Of a stretch of 32,109 nucleotides of DNA, positions 1 to 5,889 are shown piece after piece. This DNA comes from an uncultured Cuneatibacter sp. GTDB lineage: Bacteria > Bacillota > Clostridia > Lachnospirales > Lachnospiraceae. Below the pieces are notes generated by a model. That model saw only the letters and a program-made list of their open reading frames with translations. It did no database searches and was not told the origin of the DNA. The position numbers were made by a program, and so were the translations under genes. How positions within the stretch are numbered: the first letter of the stretch is position 1; each line of letters begins with the position of its first letter. The stretch covers positions 1 to 32,109 of the forward strand of contig CAKQHB010000029.1 of NCBI GenBank assembly GCA_934234215.1, written 5' to 3'.

Positions 1-626
1 AAAATGTACACATCCCGGAAAATACCACTCATACGGAATTTGTCCTGGTCTTCCAGATAAGAACCATCACACCACTTCATTACTAAAACTGCCACGGTAT
101 TCGTTCCATCCTGAAGTACATCGGTAATATCAAACTCACTGGTCATATGTGAAACCTGACTGTATCCTACGTAAGAGCCATTGATCCATACATAAAAGCA
201 ACTGTCTACCCCTTCAAAGTTCAAAAAGGCTCTTGAAGCTTTCTCATCTCTGCTGTAATCAAAAGTATGCACATAAGCTCCACACGGAATATCCTGCGGC
301 ACGTATGGCGGATCAAACGGAAACGGATATCGGATGTTTGTATACTGATGCACATCATATCCTGCCATCTGCCATACACTCGGAACCTGAATCTCATCAA
401 AGTGTTCCGTATCATAATCCTTCTCAAAGAAAGAATCCTGAATGTCATAAATGCTGTTAAAATACTGGAATTTCCAAGTTCCATTCAATAACTGCATACG
501 ATCTGATTCTTCTCTGTGTTCCACCAGGTTATCCATTCTTTTGGATGCCGGAATATAATAAGCTCTAGCTGGCATTGTGTTTTCATGCAATACACTTAAA
601 TTCTCATAATAACGCGGTACAATCAT
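1..626 (-). CDS. Beta-galactosidase, glycoside hydrolase family 2 (5' part only)
   Basis: The reading frame enters from the left edge, so only about the first 208 residues are present. They match the start of large LacZ-type GH2 enzymes, which hydrolyse terminal beta-galactosides such as lactose in the cytoplasm. The visible part is the N-terminal jelly-roll domain. Typical motifs are LLNGTWKFQYF near residue 46, VPSVWQMAGYDVHQYTN near residue 81, and FLNFEGVDSCFYVWINGSYVGYS near residue 130, given here in pieces. Family members usually exceed 1000 residues, so the catalytic barrel lies outside the window. The start codon is ATG at 626, preceded by GGAGGAGAG. The gene is divergent from an AraC-type regulator, which suggests local sugar-dependent control (inference). 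No signal peptide is seen. Galactoside specificity is inferred from family resemblance only. Confidence 0.88.
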   Translation of the reverse strand, partial: MIVPRYYENLSVLHENTMPARAYYIPASKRMDNLVEHREESDRMQLLNGTWKFQYFNSIYDIQDSFFEKDYDTEHFDEIQVPSVWQMAGYDVHQYTNIRYPFPFDPPYVPQDIPCGAYVHTFDYSRDEKASRAFLNFEGVDSCFYVWINGSYVGYSQVSHMTSEFDITDVLQDGTNTVAVLVMKWCDGSYLEDQDKFRMSGIFRDVYI

Positions 627-825
627 AAATAGCTCTCCTCCAATACATATACTTTTTTGCTCTTTGTTCTCCCAAAGAAAATCTTATTCTTTCCTTTTAT
701 TCTTACGTTTCTTTGTTTTCTAAATATAGATTATCCTAATCCGCAAAATATGTCTATGAATTAGATTGGACAAAATATGCACTAAATGATACAATAATAA
801 AAAGTATGAAAAGAGGTGCCGTCCT
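627..825. promoter_or_regulatory. Divergent control region between the beta-galactosidase and AraC genes
   Basis: This AT-rich spacer carries a good promoter for the rightward regulator gene: TTGGAC at 766-771 and TACAAT at 790-795, with an 18-base spacer. An imperfect inverted pair, CTAAT (735-739) and ATTAG (760-764), lies just upstream and could be a regulator site (inference). For the leftward gene I see only a weak candidate, TAGACA with TAATCT on the minus strand. Divergent placement usually means the regulator controls both genes, but no binding site is proven here. Confidence 0.5.
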
Positions 826-1689
826 ATGTATATGAACGCCGGTTATTTGAACCACTCACATATGGATTTTAAAGACAAAAGTCGTCCACTGATTGTAGGA
901 AGCTGTGGTACTTATCGTCTTTCCAGCCTTCCCAAGCTTCCCACCTACCGTCCAAGAGGACGTCTGGATTATCAGATTATATATATCACTGCTGGTTGTG
1001 GACATTTCCATTTTGATAATGTAGATAACGAAACGATTGTTCCTGCCGGTAACTTTGTACTTTACAGACCGAAAGAACTTCAGAAATATGAATATTATGG
1101 AGAAGATAAGACAGAAGTATACTGGATTCACTTCACAGGAAGCGATGTGAAAAATATCTTACGCCAATATGGATTTCCAGATAAAGAACGTATCTTTCAA
1201 GTTGGTTCATCTAACGAATATGAACGGATTTTCAAACGTATTATCATCGAGCTCCAACGCTGTCAGGATAATTATGAGGAAATGCTTGTCCTTTTGCTAC
1301 GCCATCTTTTAATTAGCTTTCACCGGGAACTGACTAGAGAGCACATATCAAAAAATGAATATCTTGATCATGAGATGGATATCGCTGTTACCTTTTTCAG
1401 TGAAAACTATCATCAGAATATCAATATTGACGATTATGCTGCCTCACGAGGGATGAGTGTCAGCTGGTTTATCCGAAATTTCAAAAAATACACTGGTTCC
1501 ACACCAATGCAATTTATTGTAGGAATCCGAATCACCAATGCTCAGATTTTACTTGAAACAACAACTTATTCCATCAATGAGATTTCTAAGATTGTCGGGT
1601 ATGATAACCAGCTTTATTTCAGCCGACTCTTCCACAAGCTAAAAGGATATTCACCTAGAGAATACCAAAAGATAAGAAATAAGTTCTGA
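826..1689 (+). CDS. AraC family transcriptional regulator
   Basis: This 287-residue protein has the standard AraC/XylS layout: an N-terminal cupin-like sugar-sensing half (about residues 15-160) and a C-terminal pair of helix-turn-helix motifs (about 185-287). The first HTH lies around INIDDYAASRGMSVSWFIRNF. The second lies around YSINEISKIVGYDNQLYFSRLF, followed by the signature GYSPREYQK. Such proteins are usually activators of sugar-utilisation genes that bind DNA as dimers. The start at 826 is preceded by AGAGGTG seven bases upstream; ATG at 832 is a possible alternative. It is divergent from a GH2 beta-galactosidase gene, so a beta-galactoside or host-glycan sugar is the likely inducer (inference). 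Its AT-rich codon use matches the beta-galactosidase rather than the housekeeping genes further right. Confidence 0.9.
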   Translation: MYMNAGYLNHSHMDFKDKSRPLIVGSCGTYRLSSLPKLPTYRPRGRLDYQIIYITAGCGHFHFDNVDNETIVPAGNFVLYRPKELQKYEYYGEDKTEVYWIHFTGSDVKNILRQYGFPDKERIFQVGSSNEYERIFKRIIIELQRCQDNYEEMLVLLLRHLLISFHRELTREHISKNEYLDHEMDIAVTFFSENYHQNINIDDYAASRGMSVSWFIRNFKKYTGSTPMQFIVGIRITNAQILLETTTYSINEISKIVGYDNQLYFSRLFHKLKGYSPREYQKIRNKF

Positions 1690-1738
1690 AAACCATAATA
1701 TTATAAGAATCCAATTTATCTAAAAAGAGGATTAAAAA

Positions 1739-1858
1739 TGTACTTTATTCTGTTTCGAAATAAAGTACATTCTGAAATAAAGTACATTTTGAAATTTTGT
1801 ACTTTATGCTATAATCCTTGTATCTAAGCCATTTATTAACCCCTAACTATAAAGTACA
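1739..1858. repeat. Cluster of five TAAAGTACA-type motifs (operator-like)
   Basis: The motif AATAAAGTACA or its reverse complement TGTACTTTATT occurs at 1739-1749 (reverse), 1759-1769, 1776-1786, 1798-1807 (reverse, TGTACTTTAT) and 1849-1858 (ATAAAGTACA). Copies 1 and 2 form one palindrome, and copies 3 and 4 form a second. Copies 2 and 3 are direct repeats exactly 17 bases apart. The set flanks a TATAAT box, as expected for an operator array of a repressor. No gene in the window obviously uses it. Part of each pair could also fold as a hairpin. Confidence 0.7.
1788..1815 (+). promoter_or_regulatory. Candidate orphan promoter within the TAAAGTACA cluster
   Basis: A perfect TATAAT lies at 1810-1815. 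The best upstream partner is TTTGAA at 1788-1793, 16 bases away, which is weak. Transcription would start near 1822 and run rightward, against the 3' end of the YneA-like gene on the opposite strand. No credible plus-strand reading frame with a ribosome binding site follows. It may be a relic of a lost gene, a promoter for an antisense RNA, or not functional. Confidence 0.4.
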
Positions 1859-1913
1859 AAATTTTTTACTCTCTCGCATCCTTCTATTCCTCTCATCCTT
1901 TCCTGCTGTTCTG

Positions 1914-2252
1914 TCAGTCTCCCGTTTCCGCATAATAGGAGACTGTCAGATAGCAGCCTGCATAGATCGTATCACTCACATGATTCATCTGTTTCAACTC
2001 GCGGATGTAGGAATCCATCCCGTCATATTCTTCGGAAATATACTGTTCTGCGATACTCCACAGCGTATCGCCTTCCTCGATGTATACACTCGTATATCGC
2101 TTCACCCGTCCGGTGTCCGGATCGGTCTTACTGGACGCATTGGAAATAAAGCCAAATCCAATACAGCATGCTGCAATCACAATCGCGGATACTGCAAAAA
2201 TAAGAATATAAATTCTCGTGATCTGATTTCTCTGATGCATTGCTCTTCTCAT
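1914..2252 (-). CDS. yneA: YneA-like SOS cell-division suppressor with LysM domain
   Basis: This 112-residue protein has a short basic N-terminus, one membrane segment (about residues 14-39) and a LysM-type domain (about 53-108) with the characteristic YIEEGDTLWSIAEQY. This is the layout of Bacillus YneA, a small membrane protein made during the SOS response that delays septum formation, with LysM binding peptidoglycan. The start at 2252 follows GGAGG with good spacing. The gene is divergent from lexA, as in Bacillus, and its promoter is covered by LexA boxes. Sequence similarity to YneA beyond LysM is low by eye, so the name rests on architecture, position and control sites. Upstream in-frame extension across the promoter is not supported. 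A generic LysM peptidoglycan-binding protein is the alternative. Confidence 0.8.
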   Translation of the reverse strand: MRRAMHQRNQITRIYILIFAVSAIVIAACCIGFGFISNASSKTDPDTGRVKRYTSVYIEEGDTLWSIAEQYISEEYDGMDSYIRELKQMNHVSDTIYAGCYLTVSYYAETGD

Positions 2253-2325
2253 ATCAAAGCCTCCCTGTACTCTAAAACATGGTTCCTCTGTGAAAGAACA
2301 GTTCGTTATTCGAATGCTTATCGTG

Positions 2326-2339
2326 CGAACGTCTGTTCT
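2326..2339. promoter_or_regulatory. LexA box 1
   Basis: CGAACgtctGTTCT is a near-perfect match to the Gram-positive SOS operator CGAACnnnnGTTCG. It lies downstream of the YneA-like gene's promoter, in its untranslated leader. Confidence 0.8.
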
Positions 2340-2340
2340 G

Positions 2341-2354
2341 TGAACATCTGTTTG
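2341..2354. promoter_or_regulatory. LexA box 2
   Basis: TGAACatctGTTTG matches the GAAC-N4-GTTC core with one change. It starts two bases after box 1 and covers the likely transcription start of the YneA-like gene. Confidence 0.7.
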
Positions 2355-2355
2355 T

Positions 2356-2384
2356 ATAGTACCACCGTACATGTGTTCTGTCAA
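2356..2384 (-). promoter_or_regulatory. Promoter of the YneA-like gene
   Basis: On the minus strand a perfect -35 box TTGACA (2384-2379) and a -10 box TACTAT (2361-2356) are 17 bases apart. A LexA box at 2366-2379 lies between them and another covers the expected transcription start, so LexA should block this promoter until DNA damage. Confidence 0.75.
2366..2379. promoter_or_regulatory. LexA box 3
   Basis: CGTACatgtGTTCT sits between the -35 and -10 boxes of the leftward promoter. One half-site deviates (TAC instead of AAC). Confidence 0.65.
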
Positions 2385-2428
2385 TAGAAATCGAACAAAT
2401 TTTCGAACGGTATATTTTGTCTCTTTTC

Positions 2429-2442
2429 CAAACATCTGTTTG
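2429..2442. promoter_or_regulatory. LexA box 4 (lexA autoregulation)
   Basis: CAAACatctGTTTG is a perfect palindrome of the relaxed SOS core and overlaps the -35 box of the lexA promoter, as expected for autorepression. Confidence 0.7.
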
Positions 2443-2468
2443 CTTTTTTCTTCCATATATGCTACAAT
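2440..2468 (+). promoter_or_regulatory. lexA promoter
   Basis: TTGCTT (2440-2445) and TACAAT (2463-2468) are separated by 17 bases and lie 65 bases upstream of the chosen lexA start. LexA box 4 overlaps the -35 box. Confidence 0.7.
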
Positions 2469-2532
2469 AAAGAAAATGTTATTGGATATTCCGGATGACA
2501 TGAGGAATTTATCTGAGAGGAGCTCTGCATTC

Positions 2533-3153
2533 ATGAGTTATGGCAAAATCACAAGCAAGCAGTTGGAAATTCTGGACTATATGAAAAATCAGATTTTGAA
2601 TAAAGGATACCCGCCGTCTGTTCGCGAGATCTGTGAGGCTGTTGGACTGAAATCCACTTCCTCCGTACACGCACATCTCGCAACCCTTGAAAAGAACGGC
2701 TATATTCGTCGCGATCCTACAAAACCCCGCGCGATCGAGATCGTGGACGACAGTTTTTACAATTTCCGCACAGAGGTTGTGAATGTGCCTCTGGTGGGAC
2801 GCGTTGCAGCCGGAGAGCCGATTCTTGCAGTTCAGAACATCGAGAGTTATTTTCCCGTTCCCGCCAGCTTCCTTCCTTCCGGCGGAGAAGTGTTTATGCT
2901 TCAGGTACAGGGAGACAGCATGATCAATGTCGGCATCCATAACGGCGACTGTCTGCTCGTACAGAGCCGCAGTACCGCGGAGAACGGCGAGATTGTTGTT
3001 GCTCTGGTGGATGATTCTGCTACAGTAAAGACCTTCTATCGGGAGAAGGACCGGATTCGCCTGCAGCCGGAGAATGATTTGATGGATCCGATTTATGTAG
3101 ATGATGTCACGATTCTCGGAAAAGCAGTCGGTTTATATCGCAAGATGGAATAA
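2533..3153 (+). CDS. lexA: LexA, SOS repressor
   Basis: LexA represses DNA-damage genes and inactivates itself by cleavage when RecA filaments form. The 206 residues show an N-terminal winged helix (1-70, with PPSVREICEAVGLKSTSSVHAHL) and a C-terminal S24-type peptidase domain. The self-cleavage bond is Ala93-Gly94 in RVAAGEP. The catalytic serine is Ser129 in QGDSMI and the catalytic lysine is Lys166 in ATVKTF. All key residues are present and the length is typical. The start at 2533 was chosen because GAGAGGAG precedes it by about ten bases and the protein begins as usual; in-frame ATGs at 2479 and 2500 would lie too close to the -10 box or lack a good site. It is divergent from the YneA-like gene, with shared LexA operators. 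Confidence 0.97.
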   Translation: MSYGKITSKQLEILDYMKNQILNKGYPPSVREICEAVGLKSTSSVHAHLATLEKNGYIRRDPTKPRAIEIVDDSFYNFRTEVVNVPLVGRVAAGEPILAVQNIESYFPVPASFLPSGGEVFMLQVQGDSMINVGIHNGDCLLVQSRSTAENGEIVVALVDDSATVKTFYREKDRIRLQPENDLMDPIYVDDVTILGKAVGLYRKME

Positions 3154-3220
3154 CTCGTCGTAAGATAATGGAAACAATGGAATACATGCTGCGCAAACAT
3201 TCTATTGTCATGAATAGCAC

Positions 3221-3268
3221 AAAAGAGATGAAACAGCGAATTTTGCTGCCCCATCTCTTTTGTTTTTT
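3221..3268 (+). terminator. Rho-independent terminator after lexA
   Basis: AAAAGAGATG (3221-3230) pairs perfectly with CATCTCTTTT (3252-3261), with an inner CAGC/GCTG pairing, and is followed by TGTTTTTTCT. It could also serve the leftward gene ending at 3312, since the A-rich left arm is a U-run on the other strand. Confidence 0.8.
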
Positions 3269-3311
3269 CTCTCTTGCGTGGATAAGTTGAAATCGTTCTT
3301 AATTTTCAGTC

Positions 3312-3668
3312 TCAGGCATTAAACCAGTCTTCGATCGATGCTCTGCTGCAATCCAGCTGCTTCATGTACCAGGTAACTGCCTCCAGAAATTCTCCTACGG
3401 TCGGCTTTTTCTCCGGATCTAACTCCAGCAGCATCCACTGTGACCGTTTCGCAGTCTTTGTCAGTACCGAAACCAGGATATCCAGTCTGCGTTTCAGACA
3501 GTTTAGTGATACACCGTCCGCCTCCGCAACAGAATCGTACACCAGCCGTTCCAATGACACCAGTTTCTTTGGATCTTCCCGGATAATTTCCAGACATGAA
3601 ATCATATTCTCATATCCGGCATACCTGCCGTTCGCACCCATGCAGCGAATAATCATCTCTGCGCTCAT
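3312..3668 (-). CDS. Spo0A C-terminal-domain-like protein, copy A
   Basis: This 118-residue protein resembles the DNA-binding effector domain of the sporulation regulator Spo0A, but has no receiver domain. The family pattern is visible as MGANGRYAGYENMISCLEII (the usual VPAHIKGYxYLRxAI region), then LVSLERLVYDSVAEADGVS (the SxTKxLYPxIAKK region), then CLKRRLDILVSVL (the recognition-helix region RVERAIRHAIEVA). A further ~35 residues ending in DWFNA are not part of Spo0A. The start at 3668 was chosen because AAGGAGG lies eight bases upstream; ATG at 3674 would be too close to it. About 90 of 118 residues match the adjacent copy B by my alignment. The function is unknown: it could bind DNA at Spo0A-type sites or interact with other regulators (inference). 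The Spo0A relationship is by eye. Confidence 0.7.
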   Translation of the reverse strand: MSAEMIIRCMGANGRYAGYENMISCLEIIREDPKKLVSLERLVYDSVAEADGVSLNCLKRRLDILVSVLTKTAKRSQWMLLELDPEKKPTVGEFLEAVTWYMKQLDCSRASIEDWFNA

Positions 3669-3830
3669 ACTCATTTCCTCCTTTTGTATCGAACTCCCTG
3701 CTGTCTGCAATGGAGAGAAGCAGTCTTGAATTTATAGATTCAATATACTCTTCTATATAGGTAACGATACAAAAGAGAAAAAACAGCGCAATTTATTATT
3801 TTTTGTCAAAAAAAGTTTTTCTATAAGAAA

Positions 3831-4187
3831 TCAGGCATTAAACCATTCTTTTGCAGATACTCTGTGACAGTCAATCTGCCGCAGATACCAGGTGACTGCC
3901 TCGAGAAACTCTCCGACACTCGGTTTTTTGTTCGGATTCAGCTCTAGGAGAATCCATTGAGACGGCTTTGCCGTTTTCGTCAGCAACGTCACCAAAAGAT
4001 CCAGTCTGCGTTCTAGGCAACTCAGAGAAACGCCTTCCTCCTCCGCCACGTAAACATACACCAGCTTCTCCAGTGCCACCAGTTTTCTTGGATTTTTCCG
4101 AATGATCTCCAGACAAGAAATCATGTTTTCATATCCGGCATATCTGCCATTTGCACCCATGCAACGAATAATCATTTCTGCAGTCAT
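3831..4187 (-). CDS. Spo0A C-terminal-domain-like protein, copy B
   Basis: This is the upstream member of a tandem pair, again 118 residues and about three-quarters identical to copy A. It has the same Spo0A-like blocks (MGANGRYAGYENMISCLEII, then LVALEKLVYVYVAEEEGVS, then CLERRLDLLVTLL). The tail GEFLEAVTWYLRQIDC, ending in EWFNA, is also conserved between the copies, so this extension is part of the fold. The start at 4187 is set by AAGGAGG eight bases before it; the leader around the ribosome site is nearly identical to copy A. Differences cluster in the second half, including charge swaps in the presumed recognition helix (N/S, K/E), so the two may differ in target. No receiver domain or phosphorylatable Asp is present. 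Role unknown. Confidence 0.7.
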   Translation of the reverse strand: MTAEMIIRCMGANGRYAGYENMISCLEIIRKNPRKLVALEKLVYVYVAEEEGVSLSCLERRLDLLVTLLTKTAKPSQWILLELNPNKKPSVGEFLEAVTWYLRQIDCHRVSAKEWFNA

Positions 4188-4332
4188 ACTCATTTCCTCC
4201 TTCTGTACCGTACCACCTGCTGTCTGCAGGTCCAAAAGAATTCGCAGATTTTTATTCTGAAAATCCCACTTCTATAAAAGGTACGGCAAAAAGGAGAAAA
4301 AACGGCGCCTTTTGCTATTTTTTCTTATTTTT

Positions 4333-5826
4333 TTATTCTTCTGCCCAACCGTAAGCACGTTTTACTGCCTTATGCCAGCCATCCATCAGCTCCTGGCGGG
4401 TCTTCTCCTTCATATTTGCACAGAAGGTACGACCAATCTGCCAGTTTTCCCGGATATCTTCTTTGCTGTTCCAGTAGCCGACTTCCAGACCTGCCAGATA
4501 AGCAGCTCCGAGAGCCGTTGTTTCAATACATTCCGGACGAAGAACCGTTGTGTCCAGAATGTTGGACTGAAACTGCATCAGGAAGTTATTTGCACTGGCG
4601 CCGCCATCCACCTTCAGAGAAGCCAATGTCACTCCGGCATCTGCTTCCATTGCCTTCACGATATCCGATACCTGATAGCCGATGGATTCCAGTGTTGCAC
4701 GAATCAAATGTCTCTTACCAAATCCGCGGGTGATACCTACAACGGCACCTCTCGCATACTGATCCCAGTAAGGTGCGCCGAGACCGGTAAATGCAGGTAC
4801 CACATATGCACCACAGGTATCCGATACCGAATTTGCAATCTCTTCGGTTTCTGCCGCAGAGCGGATCAGTTCCAGCTCATCCCGAAGCCACTGAATGGAG
4901 GCACCGCCCACAAACACACTTCCCTCCAATGCATACTGAATCTCGTTGCCTGTGCTGGCAGCGATTGTTGTGATCAGACCATTCTTTGACATCACCGGAT
5001 GGGAACCGGTATTCATCAGCAGGAAACATCCTGTTCCGTATGTATTCTTTGCCTCACCCTCGGAGAAGCAGCACTGTCCGAACAATGCGCTCTGCTGATC
5101 ACCAGCTGCACCGGCGATGGGAATGCCATTGCCGACAGCTTCGCTCTCGGTATATCCATACAGGCAGCTGGACGGTTTCACTTCCGGAAACATGGACTTT
5201 GGAAGATTCAGCATTTTCAGAATCTCATCATCCCACTGCAGCGTGTGGATATTAAACAGCATCGTTCGGGATGCGTTTGTGTAATCTGTAACGAATACAC
5301 GACCCTTTGTCAGGTTCCAGATCAGCCAGGTATCCACGGTACCAAATGCCAGCTTTCCCTGCTCTGCAAGCTCCTGAGCGCCTTCTACATGATCCAGAAT
5401 CCAGCGGATCTTCGTTCCGGAAAAATAAGCATCCGGAATCAGACCGGTCTTTTCCCGGATCTTATCGCTGTAGCCCTTTTCTTTCAGTTCATCTACCAGC
5501 GCAGATGTCCGGCGACACTGCCAGACGATTGCATTATAGACCGGCATACCGGTCTCTTTGTTCCAGACGATCGTTGTCTCTCGCTGATTTGTGATACCGA
5601 TTGCTGCGATATCATCAGACTGCGCCTGAATCTTCGTCATAGCCTCTGCTGCGACACTCATCTGCGATGCCCAGATCTCCATCGGGTTATGCTCTACCCA
5701 ACCCGGCTGCGGATAAATCTGCTCGAATTCTTTTTGTGCCATGCTGCAGATCTGTCCCTGTTTGTTGAACAAAATACAGCGGCTGCTCGTTGTACCCTGA
5801 TCCAGAGCCATTACATATTTTGCCAT
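4333..5826 (-). CDS. glpK: Glycerol kinase
   Basis: GlpK phosphorylates glycerol with ATP to sn-glycerol 3-phosphate in the cytoplasm. The 497 residues match the usual length. FGGY-family features include the N-terminal DQGTTSSR loop (from residue 9), the glycerol-binding region near WVEHNPMEIW, and the GDQQSALFGQ and KNTYGTGCFLL segments. The ribosome site is GGAGG before ATG at 5826. In many Firmicutes a histidine in a loop just before PIAGxAGDQQ is phosphorylated by HPr. Here that loop reads YTESEAVGNGIPIAG with no histidine, so direct PTS activation seems absent (inference from family knowledge). No glycerol facilitator or glpD is next to it. A terminator separates it from the upstream gene group, so it should have its own promoter, perhaps with TATAGT at 5850-5845 on the minus strand. 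Confidence 0.97.
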   Translation of the reverse strand: MAKYVMALDQGTTSSRCILFNKQGQICSMAQKEFEQIYPQPGWVEHNPMEIWASQMSVAAEAMTKIQAQSDDIAAIGITNQRETTIVWNKETGMPVYNAIVWQCRRTSALVDELKEKGYSDKIREKTGLIPDAYFSGTKIRWILDHVEGAQELAEQGKLAFGTVDTWLIWNLTKGRVFVTDYTNASRTMLFNIHTLQWDDEILKMLNLPKSMFPEVKPSSCLYGYTESEAVGNGIPIAGAAGDQQSALFGQCCFSEGEAKNTYGTGCFLLMNTGSHPVMSKNGLITTIAASTGNEIQYALEGSVFVGGASIQWLRDELELIRSAAETEEIANSVSDTCGAYVVPAFTGLGAPYWDQYARGAVVGITRGFGKRHLIRATLESIGYQVSDIVKAMEADAGVTLASLKVDGGASANNFLMQFQSNILDTTVLRPECIETTALGAAYLAGLEVGYWNSKEDIRENWQIGRTFCANMKEKTRQELMDGWHKAVKRAYGWAEE

Positions 5827-5861
5827 TGCTGTAAACCTCCATCTACTATAAATTCCTTTTT

Positions 5862-5885
5862 TATAAAAACCGAACTCCAGTCCGG
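5862..5885 (-). terminator. Terminator after the PpiC-like lipoprotein gene
   Basis: On the minus strand CCGGAC pairs with GTTCGG (one G-U) across a short loop, then TTTTTAT follows. It starts five bases after the stop codon and closes the ECF transporter-maf-lipoprotein group before glpK. Confidence 0.65.
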
Positions 5886-5889
5886 CATT

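Larger units (their letters stand above)
3219..4325. repeat. Three related ~35-base elements bracketing the tandem Spo0A-like genes
   Basis: Similar sequences occur at about 3219-3249, 3769-3805 and 4286-4325. All share the order CAAAAGAGA or CAAAAAGGAGA, then AAACAGCG or AAACGGCG, then a T-rich tail. They flank both copies of the duplicated gene and look like the edges of a tandem duplication. The first is part of the lexA terminator. The third can pair GCAAAAAGG (4286-4294) with CCTTTTGC (4308-4315), before a T-run on the plus strand. Whether all three act as terminators is unclear. Confidence 0.5.

Noticed and set aside
1818..2387. Plus-strand open frame opposite the YneA-like gene
   Set aside because: It is mostly the antisense of a well-supported LysM gene, begins at a non-ATG codon without a ribosome site, and shows no recognisable domain.
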